DNA of 64,000 nt from Terriglobales bacterium (GTDB lineage: Bacteria > Acidobacteriota > Terriglobia > Terriglobales > Acidobacteriaceae): the NCBI GenBank assembly GCA_035567895.1, contig DATMPC010000049.1, positions 91,410-155,409 on the forward strand. The letters run 5' to 3'. The notes beneath the pieces were generated by a model, which was given only the letters and a program-made list of their open reading frames with translations, did no database searches and was not told the DNA's origin. How positions within the stretch are numbered: the stretch's first letter is position 1; each line of letters opens with the position of its first letter. Made by a program: the position numbers and the translations under genes. This document shows, piece by piece, positions 52,890 to 61,370 of the stretch.

Positions 52890-53807
52890 ATGAATTCACC
52901 TGTTGTTTCGAATGTCAGGTATGTGATTTTGGGGGCGAGCGGGAACACCGGCTCGATCATCGCCAATTCCCTGCTGTTGAAGGGCGAGAAGGTGCGCGTC
53001 ATGGGGCGCGACGCGGGGCGACTGCAGCGCTTTGTGCGCCAAGGCGCGGAAGCGTTCACGGCCAACATGAGCGATGCGGCTGCTCTCACCAAAGCTCTCA
53101 GCGGTGCGCGCGCGGCATACTTGATGTTGCCGCCGGTGGAATCCCGGGAGGACCAGGAGCGAGAGAGCGATGCGATCGCGAAAGCCGTGAAGGAGTCCGG
53201 CGTGCGCTACGCGGTGAACTTGAGCAGTTACGGCGCGCATGTTCCGGAAGGCACCGGGCCAGTCGCGGGGCTGCATTCTGCGGAGCAAAAACTGAACGCT
53301 ATCGACGGCTTGAACGTTCTGCACCTGCGCGCCGCATACTTCATGGAGAATAATCTGGCGGCGATCGAGATGATTCATCGGATGGGAATGTTCGGGCATG
53401 CGCTGCTGCCCGACCTGGAGTTGCCCCTGATCGCGACGCAAGACGTTGGCGACTACGCTGCGCAACGCCTCCTGAACCTGGATTTTGCCGGCAAACAAAC
53501 CCGCGAATTGCTTGGCGAGCGCGACCTATCGATGACGGAAATTACCGCGGTGATTGCGCGCGGCATTGGCAAACCGGATCTCCGTTACGTGCAGTTACCG
53601 TATGGCCAGATGGAACAAGCGCTGACGCAAATGGGTATTTCTCCGAAGAGCGTCGCCTTATACATCGAGCTGTTCAAGGCCATCAACACAGGAGTCCTCG
53701 CTGCGCAGGAGCCGCGTTCGCCGGAGAACAGCACACCGACTTCGTTTGAAAAATTTGTGCAGGATGTCTTTGCGCCTGCCTATCACGGGGTGGCTGCCAC
53801 CGCTTAG
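52890..53807 (+). CDS. NmrA-like NAD(P)-binding protein
   Basis: 305 residues from ATG 52890 with GGGAGGTGG upstream. VRYVILGASGNTGSIIANSLLLKGEKVRVMGRDAGRLQRF, AYLMLPPVE, RYAVNLSSYGAHVPEGTGP and LHLRAAYFMEN match NmrA/HSCARG-like atypical SDRs, which sense NAD(P) or reduce quinones and lack the Tyr-x3-Lys pair. A 236-bp gap from the previous SDR may hold a separate promoter. Confidence 0.88.
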   Translation: MNSPVVSNVRYVILGASGNTGSIIANSLLLKGEKVRVMGRDAGRLQRFVRQGAEAFTANMSDAAALTKALSGARAAYLMLPPVESREDQERESDAIAKAVKESGVRYAVNLSSYGAHVPEGTGPVAGLHSAEQKLNAIDGLNVLHLRAAYFMENNLAAIEMIHRMGMFGHALLPDLELPLIATQDVGDYAAQRLLNLDFAGKQTRELLGERDLSMTEITAVIARGIGKPDLRYVQLPYGQMEQALTQMGISPKSVALYIELFKAINTGVLAAQEPRSPENSTPTSFEKFVQDVFAPAYHGVAATA

Positions 53808-54017
53808 GCTCGGCCCAGGTGGCCCGGCTTCTGAAAGATTTCCCAAAAAAACAAAATGAGAGACAGTGGTTGGCAGGAGGATGAAGCGACGGAAAACGAA
53901 GGAGCTCTTGCAGCCCTCGGGTTGAAAGTGTGGAAGGCGCAAATCGAGCGGGCCGACAAGGCCGCCTCGATTGCGCGAAGTGCAACACGCATACATATCA
54001 ATTGGAGGAGCGATCCA

Positions 54018-54458
54018 ATGACTAAAGTGATCAAGAAACACACCATCTCTTCTGAACTGGCACAGAAAATGGTGGATGCAGCGGTGGCGAAAGCCAGAGA
54101 AATTGGCGTTAGCGAGAACGTAGCAATTCTCGACGACGGGGGAAATCTCAAGGCATTCAGCCGGATGGATGGGGCCCCGATCCTTTGCATCGAGATGGCG
54201 CTGAATAAGGCGTATACAGGTCTGTTCGGCGTGTCCACGCAGGACTTTTTCAACTTTATCCAAGGCGACCCCTCGCTTTTGGCCGGCATCCCCACGCTTG
54301 CGCGTGTGGCGGCGTGGGGAGGAGGGTTTCCCATAAAGGTGGACGGAGAAATTGTCGGGGCCATCGGGCTGAGCGGGGCGCCCACGGTGCAGAATGACGT
54401 CGATTGTGCGAAAGCAGCCTTGGCGCTCGTATCCGATGGACGGATGGCGCGCGCTTGA
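54018..54458 (+). CDS. GlcG/HbpS family protein
   Basis: 146 residues from ATG 54018 with GGAGGAGCG upstream. ISSELAQKMVDAAVAKAREIGVSENVAILDDGGNLKAFSRMDGAP, ALNKAYTGLFGVSTQDF and PIKVDGEIVGAIGLSGAPTVQNDVDCAKAAL match HbpS/GlcG (DUF336), known for heme binding or cofactor roles in redox stress. No signal peptide, so cytoplasmic here. Part of the SDR-NmrA redox block. Confidence 0.88.
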   Translation: MTKVIKKHTISSELAQKMVDAAVAKAREIGVSENVAILDDGGNLKAFSRMDGAPILCIEMALNKAYTGLFGVSTQDFFNFIQGDPSLLAGIPTLARVAAWGGGFPIKVDGEIVGAIGLSGAPTVQNDVDCAKAALALVSDGRMARA

Positions 54459-54538
54459 TGTCTTCTCTGTACCGGAGGTACAACTCCAGGTGCCGCACTC
54501 GTCTTATCCGTTAATTGACCGGCACGAGAGAGGGATAA

Positions 54539-55306
54539 ATGACTACACTCCAAAACAAAACGGCGCTTGTGACGGGCGCATCAAGAGGAATTGGCCGCGC
54601 GACGGCGGCGGCGCTCGCCAAGGCCGGGGCACACGTCCTGGTTCACTTTGGCCGCTCCGCGCAGGAAGCGGAATCTCTCGTCTCCGAGATCCAAACGAAA
54701 GGCGGACGCGCAAATGCAATGTCAGCGGATCTGGGAACTGCGACCGGCGCTGCGCTGCTAGCCAAACAAGTGCGCTCAGTCATTGGCGATCGCTTGGATG
54801 TGCTTGTGCTCAACGCCGGAATCAGCAAGGCGGCGCGCATCGCGGATTACACGGTGGAGGATTTCGACAATCTCTTTGCCACAAACGTCCGAAGCCCGTT
54901 CTTCCTGGTGCAGCAACTCCTGCCAGTTCTTGGGGAAGGCTCAAACATCATTGTGATCTCTTCTATTGGCGCCCATTCCGTAGTTGGGAAGCCTGGTTTG
55001 GAGAATCCTTCGATCCTTGCTTACACGTCCACCAAAGGAGCCCTAGAGACTCTAGTCAAAAACTGGGCCGCGATTCTCGGGCCGCGCGGCATACGCGTAA
55101 ATGCTGTGGCACCCGGAGTGATCGACACGGACATGTCGAATTTCACAAAGACAGAGGCGGGTCGCGAGACCACGCTGGGAATGCAAGCATTGAAGCGAAT
55201 CGGCAAACCCGAAGATATCGCCGACGTTGTCGCTTTTTTGGCGTCTGACGGTGCGCGCTGGATTACAGGCGCGAGTATTCCAGTCGATGGCGGTTCTAAG
55301 CTGTGA
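54539..55306 (+). CDS. SDR family oxidoreductase
   Basis: 255 residues: TALVTGASRGIGRATAAALAKAG, VLVLNAGISKAARI, IVISSIGAHSVV (Ser), AYTSTKGALETLV (Tyr-x3-Lys), VAPGVIDTDMSNF and GASIPVDGGSKL, the signature of a classical SDR similar to 3-oxoacyl-ACP reductases. The gap from the GlcG/HbpS gene is 80 bp. The third SDR of the block; substrate unknown. Confidence 0.93.
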   Translation: MTTLQNKTALVTGASRGIGRATAAALAKAGAHVLVHFGRSAQEAESLVSEIQTKGGRANAMSADLGTATGAALLAKQVRSVIGDRLDVLVLNAGISKAARIADYTVEDFDNLFATNVRSPFFLVQQLLPVLGEGSNIIVISSIGAHSVVGKPGLENPSILAYTSTKGALETLVKNWAAILGPRGIRVNAVAPGVIDTDMSNFTKTEAGRETTLGMQALKRIGKPEDIADVVAFLASDGARWITGASIPVDGGSKL

Positions 55307-55326
55307 CAGATAACGCGAGGAGCGCA

Positions 55327-55719
55327 ATGCATACCAAAGCGAGCAAAGGTAAGGAGATCAGAATTCCGGGGCCTGACCATCCCATCACGATTTCTCCGGC
55401 TGAAGGCAAGGTGCGTGTAACGGTCGCTGGAAGAACAGTTGCTGAATCGACGCGAGCACTTCGGCTGGAAGAGAAGGGATATCCACCTGTTTACTACTTG
55501 CCGCGCAACGATGCGGACATGTCGTTGCTCGTTCGGACCAAGCATTACAGCTATTGTCCGTACAAGGGCGATTGCACTTACTACAGCATTCCCATTGGCG
55601 GAACGAAATCGGAATACGCTGTTTGGACGTACGAAAAACCGTATGATGCAGTCGCCAGCATTAAAGAGCACCTGGCTTTTTATCCCTCACGGGTCGATGC
55701 AATCGAAGTGATCTCCTAA
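55327..55719 (+). CDS. DUF427 domain protein
   Basis: 130 residues. The ATG at 55327 has GAGGAGCGC 2-8 bp upstream; an in-frame GTG at 55303 overlaps the SDR stop. GKVRVTVAGRTVAESTRALRLEEKGYPPVYYLPRNDADMSLL, then TKHYSYCPYKGDCTYYSI and AVWTYEKPYDAVASIKEHLAFYPSRVD, is the DUF427 signature with its conserved CPYKG motif. Function is not established; often found near oxidoreductases, as here. Confidence 0.9.
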   Translation: MHTKASKGKEIRIPGPDHPITISPAEGKVRVTVAGRTVAESTRALRLEEKGYPPVYYLPRNDADMSLLVRTKHYSYCPYKGDCTYYSIPIGGTKSEYAVWTYEKPYDAVASIKEHLAFYPSRVDAIEVIS

Positions 55720-55859
55720 GACGGGTTACAAACGGCCTTCCCGAACCAGGCGCGTCCGAATCTCCAAAAGGTGTGTCTGTCTGTCCCTTGGTTCTCCCTT
55801 AGTTCTCTGTCCCCGATTTTTCCCGATTTTTCGATTTCACTCGTATCGGAATACCTTGC

Positions 55860-56759
55860 TCAAGACACCTTGCGGAGTGTTGATCGGTAATCCGACACAA
55901 ACTTCTGAATGCCTTTTCTGGTTAGCTCATGCTCGATCTTAAAGTGCTCCCACGGCTGCTCCAGGTCCAGCTCCTCGTAGGGGATTTCCGCGCCGATGGG
56001 CTTGTACGCAAAGTTCTCTGGCGGCAGTGGCATTCCTTCTTTAGCCCACTCTTCCAGAATCTTGGCAGGCACCGTTACAAGCTCCGCGCCGACGTGAAAC
56101 GAATAAAGCAGATGTTGAAGGCTGCGGATGCTGGCGGCTAATACGAGCACGTGCCGGTCGCTCTGAGCGAACATGAGTTTGATATTTCTGACCACGTCAA
56201 CTCCATTTTGACCGATATCGTCTAGCCGTCCGACAAATGGTGACACGTAAACTGGTGACCGCGAACCTCTGGTCGCCGCGTAAACCGCAGCCGCCTGCTG
56301 TTGGGAAAAGCAAAGCGTAATGTTGACTCTTATGCCTTCGGCTACCGAACGATGAGCCGCCTTCAATCCTTCAGTGATGCAGGGGTACTTTATGTAAGCA
56401 TTCGGAATCCACGAGTTCATTTCCCGGCCTTGCTTTAGCATTTCATCCGCGGTCGTGTTCAGGTCAGCAAACACTTCGATAGAGACGCCCGCATCGCCAA
56501 CCAGAGGAGAGATCGCCCGGACGATTTTCCTGTATTCCGCCAATTCTTCCGATTCGGTGAGCTTGTGTCCGGACTCAACCAGTTGCATGACTTCCGGGTT
56601 CTTTGCGATCAACGACGGATTTGTGGTTTGCCCGTCCACGAAACCGAGTAGCTGCCGGATTCGTGTCGTATCCTGTGGGTCGCCGCCGTCAACCAGGATC
56701 TTGGAATGTGGACGCTTCGCCAGAGTCGCTTGCTCACTCGTGCCGCTTGGATTACCCAT
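55860..56759 (-). CDS. tal: Transaldolase
   Basis: About 299 residues from ATG 56759 (GGAGG 9 bp upstream); the open frame to 56945 overlaps the upstream reductase gene and is not used. ILVDGGDPQDTTRIRQLLGFVDGQTTNPSLIAKNP, VSIEVFADL, IPNAYIKYPCITEGLKA (Schiff-base Lys), VNITLCFSQQQA and VSPFVGRLDDIG define a transaldolase TIM barrel of the non-oxidative pentose phosphate pathway. Convergent with DUF427, 79 bp after the RibD-like gene on the same strand. Confidence 0.88.
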   Translation of the reverse strand: MGNPSGTSEQATLAKRPHSKILVDGGDPQDTTRIRQLLGFVDGQTTNPSLIAKNPEVMQLVESGHKLTESEELAEYRKIVRAISPLVGDAGVSIEVFADLNTTADEMLKQGREMNSWIPNAYIKYPCITEGLKAAHRSVAEGIRVNITLCFSQQQAAAVYAATRGSRSPVYVSPFVGRLDDIGQNGVDVVRNIKLMFAQSDRHVLVLAASIRSLQHLLYSFHVGAELVTVPAKILEEWAKEGMPLPPENFAYKPIGAEIPYEELDLEQPWEHFKIEHELTRKGIQKFVSDYRSTLRKVS

Positions 56760-56838
56760 GACGCATACCTCCTTCGTGTTGATGTTCTTGATGATCTTCC
56801 CGGTTTCCCAGTATCCAGAGAATTCTTCGGAACCAATG

Positions 56839-57705
56839 TCATCTTCGCGCGCTCTCACGCGCACGATAACGGAGATAGAGGTGATCAGCTTTCTGCTTTG
56901 CGCTGAGAAGACTAAGCCATGGCGCAGCCTCAGGCAAAAACTCAATACCCTCTACGAGTCCGGGACGAATCGTTTGTTGCACACGACCGGCTATCTGCGG
57001 AGAGATCGTTAGAAAGAGCTCGTCGACAAGCGCGGCGCTCACGAACTTGCCAAAGAGATTCGGTCCTCCTTCGTGAAGCACAGTTCGTATTCCAAACTTC
57101 GAATGCAGCAGCTGCAAAATGGCGGCGGGACTGACGCTGCCATGTTCCGCTGCGAGCGTCATCACTTGAACCGATTGCAAGTTCGTTGCACCAGATCTTT
57201 CGAGTTTGCGCTGACCCTCCTCAGTTGTAACGATCAATACGGGTACGTCCGGCGTTCGGAAAACCGCCCTGTGCAACTCGAGCTTTCCCGTTCCAGTAAC
57301 GACAACAGCAAGTGGATGCCTCGACTTGCGCAGCACATTTACTCGCCAATCGATGTACATCTCTTTCGCGTCTGGATAAATGAATTCCGCGATCCAAAGA
57401 TGTTTGGCGCTGACTTCATGGACCGTCCGCGAACCAACGACGACCGCATCTACAGAGGATCGGAGTAATCCCATAATGAAACGGTCAGCATCATCCGAAC
57501 CGCTAATCGTTCCACCGCCGGACTGGCGGGGGATTCGATAGCTGACGATGCCATCGATGGTCGAGACGAAGTTGCCTATGACGTACGGCCGATTGGTAGG
57601 AGTATCCGGAAAATTTAGATTACCGTCGTAAAGTTCTCGAAGGCCCGCAGGCAGCAGTGGTTCGCCTGGAGTGGCGGAGTCAAAGAGAGTTCGTACATGC
57701 TGCAT
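56839..57705 (-). CDS. Dihydrofolate-reductase/RibD C-terminal-domain family reductase
   Basis: 288 residues: RPYVIGNFVSTIDGIVSYR, GTISGSDDADRFIMGLLRSSVDAVVVGSRTVHEVSAKHLWIAE, LELHRAVFRTPDVPVLIVTT and GIRTVLHEGGPNLFGKFVSAALVDELFLTISPQIAGR match the RibD_C fold, which reduces riboflavin precursors or related substrates with NADPH. A stand-alone member, not a bifunctional RibD. It precedes the transaldolase gene, possibly as one operon. Confidence 0.88.
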   Translation of the reverse strand: MQHVRTLFDSATPGEPLLPAGLRELYDGNLNFPDTPTNRPYVIGNFVSTIDGIVSYRIPRQSGGGTISGSDDADRFIMGLLRSSVDAVVVGSRTVHEVSAKHLWIAEFIYPDAKEMYIDWRVNVLRKSRHPLAVVVTGTGKLELHRAVFRTPDVPVLIVTTEEGQRKLERSGATNLQSVQVMTLAAEHGSVSPAAILQLLHSKFGIRTVLHEGGPNLFGKFVSAALVDELFLTISPQIAGRVQQTIRPGLVEGIEFLPEAAPWLSLLSAKQKADHLYLRYRARESARR

Positions 57706-57780
57706 CGCTGTCAGGCTCCGATGCGAGTCGAATTGCCGCGCCGCTTAATCATGTGCCAGAATTCCTAGCTTAGTCCGCCG

Positions 57781-58040
57781 AAAGCGTTTTTTTTCCCCAT
57801 CCCATGATCTAAAGAACTTAGCCGGCGAGATCCCATCGAGATCCCACCTGCGGCAAGGGATCACCATGGGATAATCCCATGCGCTCGCTGGGATCACGGT
57901 GGGATATCCCACAAAATTAGATGGGATCTGGATGGGATCGCCCTGGCATGGCGACGGGATTCCCATTACTCCACGACGCGCCGCCACTAGCCAGCAGCAA
58001 GTAGCCGGCAGCTCACTTCCCAAAGTGGGATTGATACGCA
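57781..58040. repeat. Intergenic repeat region D (GGGAT units)
   Basis: About a dozen GGGAT or ATCCC units occur within ~240 bp, some as palindromes: GGGATAATCCC (57868-57878) and TGGGATATCCCA (57900-57911). Further units are at 57857, 57890, 57923, 57934 and 57956. The 597-bp spacer between the RibD-like gene and the DUF2975 gene contains no supported gene. TTCGCAATCCGTTGCTC (58149-58165) further right duplicates 29586-29602. Confidence 0.7.
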
Positions 58041-58225
58041 CCTCTGCATGATGGCGCAAGAGATCAGGAGAAAGCAAGTTTCATCCGTTGCTCTACGGAT
58101 TCTTCGCCTTAGTCTGCTCAACGGGTTACAGATTGAAAACAAAATATTTTCGCAATCCGTTGCTCACCCTGCGAACACCGCGCTCCACTCGGCCGTTCGG
58201 ACCCGGCGCGGGACATCTGGTTTCT

Positions 58226-58302
58226 TATCGAATTTCAATATACTACTTTACTATATTCGATAAATAGGTTATTGATAGTCGATATATAAGAAGGAGTGAA
58301 TC
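58226..58302. promoter_or_regulatory. AT-rich promoter/operator region of the DUF2975-XRE module
   Basis: An AT-rich island in GC-rich surroundings. TATCGAAT (58226-58233) and ATTCGATA (58255-58262) are an inverted pair, followed by further GATA/CGATATA elements (58270-58287) and AAGGAGTGAATC before the ATG. Suited for autoregulation by the XRE repressor two genes downstream; inferred. Confidence 0.5.
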
Positions 58303-58830
58303 ATGTCAAGGCCAGCCTCGTCATCCGCCGCATTGCCCATCGCGTACGCGGTGCTGCGGATCCTCGTCGTCATGAACTGGATGTTCGGCGCCGCGATCCT
58401 CGCTCTGCTTGTGGTCATGCTCAACGCCCACTGGATCATGGCCACTTTCAAACTTTCTCCTTCGCTCGACGCAGACCGGCTGATCATGGGCATGCGCGCG
58501 GTCGCCGTGCTCGGCCTCGTCGGGATCCCGCTGAACTATGTCGTGCTGAAGCGGCTGGTCGCGATCGTCGAGACGGTTCGCGCGGGCGACCCATTCGTCG
58601 CCGCCAACGCGTCTCGTTTGCAGGAGATCGCCGGGGCGCTGCTCGCGCTCCAGCTTCTCAGCCTCACCATCGGTGCGATCGCCAAGGCCGTTTCGACTCC
58701 GGCGCATCCTCTCCATCTCGATGCCGGCTTTTCGATCAGCGGCTGGCTCGCCGTCGTCCTAACGTTCGTGCTGGCCCGAGTGTTCGCGGAAGGCACGCTC
58801 ATGCGCGACGACCTCCAAGGAACGGTGTGA
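58303..58830 (+). CDS. DUF2975 membrane protein
   Basis: 175 residues with four hydrophobic segments (VLRILVVMNWMFGAAILALLVVMLNAH, AVAVLGLVGIPLNYVVLKRLVAIVETVRAGDPFVAANASRLQEIAGALLALQLL, GWLAVVLTFVLARVFAEGTLMRDDLQGTV). VRAGDPFVAANASRLQ and the terminal FAEGxxMRDDLQGTV are typical of DUF2975. It is followed 1 bp later by an XRE regulator, the usual partner. Codons end in G/C more often than in flanking genes. Confidence 0.9.
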   Translation: MSRPASSSAALPIAYAVLRILVVMNWMFGAAILALLVVMLNAHWIMATFKLSPSLDADRLIMGMRAVAVLGLVGIPLNYVVLKRLVAIVETVRAGDPFVAANASRLQEIAGALLALQLLSLTIGAIAKAVSTPAHPLHLDAGFSISGWLAVVLTFVLARVFAEGTLMRDDLQGTV

Positions 58831-58831
58831 C

Positions 58832-59086
58832 GTGGCGATCGCCGTCAAGCTCGACGACCTACTCCACGATCGGCGGATGACGCTGACCGAGCTTGCGGAC
58901 CGGGTCGGAATGACGCTGGCCAACCTCTCGATCCTCAAGACCGGCAAGGCGCGCGCGATCCGCTTCTCGACGCTCGATGCGATCTGCGCCGCACTCTCGT
59001 GCCAGCCTGGCGACATTCTCCGCTTTGAGCCGGAGCAAGCAGAACGCGAGCGGGCAGCGGCAAGCAAACGAAGCGCACGCCGTTGA
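58832..59086 (+). CDS. XRE/Cro-CI family regulator (YozG-like)
   Basis: 84 residues from a GTG start: AIAVKLDDLLHDRRMTLTELADRVGMTLANLSILKTGKARAIRFSTLDAICAALSCQPGDILRFEPE is a compact helix-turn-helix of the type paired with DUF2975 proteins. It has a basic C-terminal tail. Probably represses its own operon through the AT-rich dyad region upstream. Confidence 0.92.
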   Translation: MAIAVKLDDLLHDRRMTLTELADRVGMTLANLSILKTGKARAIRFSTLDAICAALSCQPGDILRFEPEQAERERAAASKRSARR

Positions 59087-59169
59087 ATGTCCCGGCTGAA
59101 CGCGACAAGTAGCAAGGCAGTACCGGCGGCGGTAGCCGCTGGGTGATTTGCTTACAAGGAGACCTCCCA

Positions 59170-59559
59170 ATGAAACACAACCTTATGTTAACCATCACGT
59201 CTCTGCTCACGATCCTCCTCTTTACATTTCACTGGACGGACGACATCCTCCGCGGATTCGCGCCGGGAGGGCTCTCAGGCCTCGGCGGGATACTCATCCT
59301 CGTCGTCTGGCTGTGCGGAACGCTGATGCTCGCCGACCGGCGATCGGGGTACGTCATCATGCTTCTCGGATCGATCGGTGGGTTGGGCGTCCTCGCCCTG
59401 CACATGAGCGGAGCGGGACTTGTCGGCGGCAGGGTCGCCCATTCCAGCGGAATCTTTTTCTGGGTCTGGACGCTCATCGCGCTCGGCGCGACCGGGAGCT
59501 TCTCCGTCATCCTGTCGGCGCGCGGACTATGGAGGCTGCAACGGGGTCAGTCGCGGTAG
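59170..59559 (+). CDS. Small four-helix membrane protein
   Basis: 129 residues from ATG 59170 with AAGGAGACC upstream. Four hydrophobic segments: LMLTITSLLTILLFTFHWTDDILRGF, GLGGILILVVWLCGTLML, YVIMLLGSIGGLGVLALHMSG and IFFWVWTLIALGATGSFSVILSARGLW. The HWTDDILRG motif and overall form suggest a small membrane protein of unknown function linked to the DUF2975/XRE module. Codon use is GC-rich like its neighbours. Confidence 0.8.
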   Translation: MKHNLMLTITSLLTILLFTFHWTDDILRGFAPGGLSGLGGILILVVWLCGTLMLADRRSGYVIMLLGSIGGLGVLALHMSGAGLVGGRVAHSSGIFFWVWTLIALGATGSFSVILSARGLWRLQRGQSR

Positions 59560-59594
59560 TCCAACAACGCGTGAAGAAAAAGGACGGCCTGAAC

Positions 59595-59648
59595 TTTAAA
59601 ATCGCTCAGTTCAGAACTGCGTAATTTTCTTAAAATCGCCCAGTTCAG
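59595..59648. repeat. Direct repeat of a 20-bp unit
   Basis: TTTAAAATCGCTCAGTTCAG (59595-59614) and CTTAAAATCGCCCAGTTCAG (59629-59648) match at 18 of 20 positions, 34 bp apart. They lie past the end of the acquired-looking membrane module; they might be leftover ends of a mobile insertion. Confidence 0.6.
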
Positions 59649-59819
59649 GCTGGCCCCTTTTGGTCCCCAACCGAGTGTCTCAGCGTGATGACACTCACCA
59701 AAGTGGTTCCTGTCTTTCGCACTCGCTTACATTCCTTTACGCGACTTTAGATACCGCGTCGATATGCTCGTAATGCGAATTGACGTTTTCGGAGTCGACG
59801 TTTTGGGAGTCTAAGACGA

Positions 59820-60875
59820 GTGCTTAGAGTAAAGCTTCATGCCATCCTCCTGCCGCTGGTGCTGCCGTTCTGTGTGGCAGGATGCGGAAGTGCCAATCAT
59901 CATTTTGTTTATACGGTAGGAACAAATTCCGAAGGCATTTTTGGCTTCGAGGAAGCCTCGGGGGGTACGCTCAGCAAAATCTCTGGCTCGCCGTTCTCTA
60001 CCGGAAGCGTTCCCACAGCCATCGCAGTCACTCCTTCCAGGGCGTTCGCTTACGTGCTGAGCTCGGGAGGGAACGGAATCCTCGCTTATACCTTCGACAA
60101 AAGTAAGGGAGGGTTGGTTGCGGCAGCGGGCGCGGTTGCGACGGGGTCTGGTCCCGTGTCGATCGCCATCGATCCGTCGAGCCAGCACGTGTACGTGCTG
60201 AATCAGGGGTCGAGCAACATTTCAGTCTTTTCCATCGACGCTTTCAACGGCACTCTTACTCCCATTTCGGGCTCGCCGTTTGCAACCATCAGCGGACCTG
60301 TTTCCATGGCGATGTCGGATAAAGGCGACGTTCTGTACGTTGTAAGCCCCACGCAAGGGATCGCGTCATTCTCGATCAAGTCGGACGGCAGCCTGAGTGC
60401 CACACAAGCCGCAATTCCCGCCGGCGCCTCGCCGGGATTTGTGACTGTCGCCGGCAATGATAAGTTCGTTTACGTTGCCGATTCCGCTGGCAACGCGGTA
60501 GTTGGGTTCAGTGTTTCTGGAACAGCCCTCACGCCCATAAGCGGCACATTCGCCACTGGAGCCACGCCCGTTGCACTTGCAGCGGATCCACAGGGAAAGT
60601 TCCTGTTCGTGGCCAATCAGGGTTCAAATAACATTTCCGCGTTTTCCATCGGATCGGGAGGCGCCCTTACGGCGATATCGGATTCACCCTTCAGTGCCGG
60701 CACTGCACCCACATTCCTGATCGTCAACCACAGCGGAGATCGTCTCTATGTAGCCGATCGCGATTCGGGCGATCTTGCAGATTTTTCCATATCGGGAAGT
60801 GGATCGTTAGCCGCAGCTTCCGGCTCGCCGATCACGCTCGGCATGTCTCCAGTCTGGATTGCCGTGACCGACTGA
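59820..60875 (+). CDS. Beta-propeller lipoprotein (YVTN/lactonase-like)
   Basis: 351 residues from a GTG. The lipobox VAGC after LPLVLPFCVAG marks a lipoprotein. Then seven blade-like repeats follow with SPF and VAI/VYV periodicity, e.g. FVYTVGTNSEGIFGFEEASG, AYVLSSGGNGILAYTFD, VYVLNQGSSNISVFSIDAFNGTLTPISGSPF, FVANQGSNNISAFSIGSGGALTAISDSPF. This resembles the lactonase/6-phosphogluconolactonase-like propellers. Probably a cell-surface binding or scaffold protein; enzymatic activity is not implied. Confidence 0.85.
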   Translation: MLRVKLHAILLPLVLPFCVAGCGSANHHFVYTVGTNSEGIFGFEEASGGTLSKISGSPFSTGSVPTAIAVTPSRAFAYVLSSGGNGILAYTFDKSKGGLVAAAGAVATGSGPVSIAIDPSSQHVYVLNQGSSNISVFSIDAFNGTLTPISGSPFATISGPVSMAMSDKGDVLYVVSPTQGIASFSIKSDGSLSATQAAIPAGASPGFVTVAGNDKFVYVADSAGNAVVGFSVSGTALTPISGTFATGATPVALAADPQGKFLFVANQGSNNISAFSIGSGGALTAISDSPFSAGTAPTFLIVNHSGDRLYVADRDSGDLADFSISGSGSLAAASGSPITLGMSPVWIAVTD

Positions 60876-60996
60876 GGCGACTTCTCGTCCGCCTTCGAAT
60901 GCTGAGTGCTATTTTCCTTGGAAGCGAATAACCAAATTTGCTTCCTGCTCATTCGCCTGGCCGGGTGCGCCACCCTTCAGTTTGATTGTTGCTGAC

Positions 60997-61255
60997 GAAC
61001 CCATAAAGTGGGTGCCCTACTCCTCCGTCCGCCGCGGCGGAGAGGGTGGGCTGCGATGCTGCTGACGTTACTCGTCCTTCCCATTTGCGGAAAGCTGTTG
61101 GCAGTTCAGCTTCTCGTCATAGAAAGCAAATGCCCGATGAGGGCTCGATCAGCGTTTATACAAATCGAAAATTCAACCCCAGAGTTGCGCGCATCCTCAA
61201 CTGCCCACCCTCTCCGCCGCGGCGGACGGAGAGTAAGGCCCCGCTTCATGGGTTC
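60997..61255. repeat. 259-bp inverted-repeat element
   Basis: The left arm 60997-61051 and right arm 61203-61255 are near-identical inverted copies (~55 bp; about six differences and two one-base gaps). The arms contain the palindromic CCGCCGCGGCGG core. The 150-bp centre is unrelated and lacks a gene. It resembles a MITE or a paired REP. It lies in a 495-bp spacer with no other feature. Confidence 0.72.
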
Positions 61256-61370
61256 ATTAGGGGAGAGGCACAAAGGCGGGGTACCCGGAACCCAACTCAT
61301 TGAAGTTCCAGAGTGAAACAAAAGAAACAGGCTGGGCCACCCGCCGTTGCGCGTTCTGATTCGGCCAGCT

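Noticed and set aside
57781..58040. CRISPR array
   Set aside because: Repeated GGGAT words are only 5-7 bp, irregularly spaced and in both orientations; no cas genes in the window.
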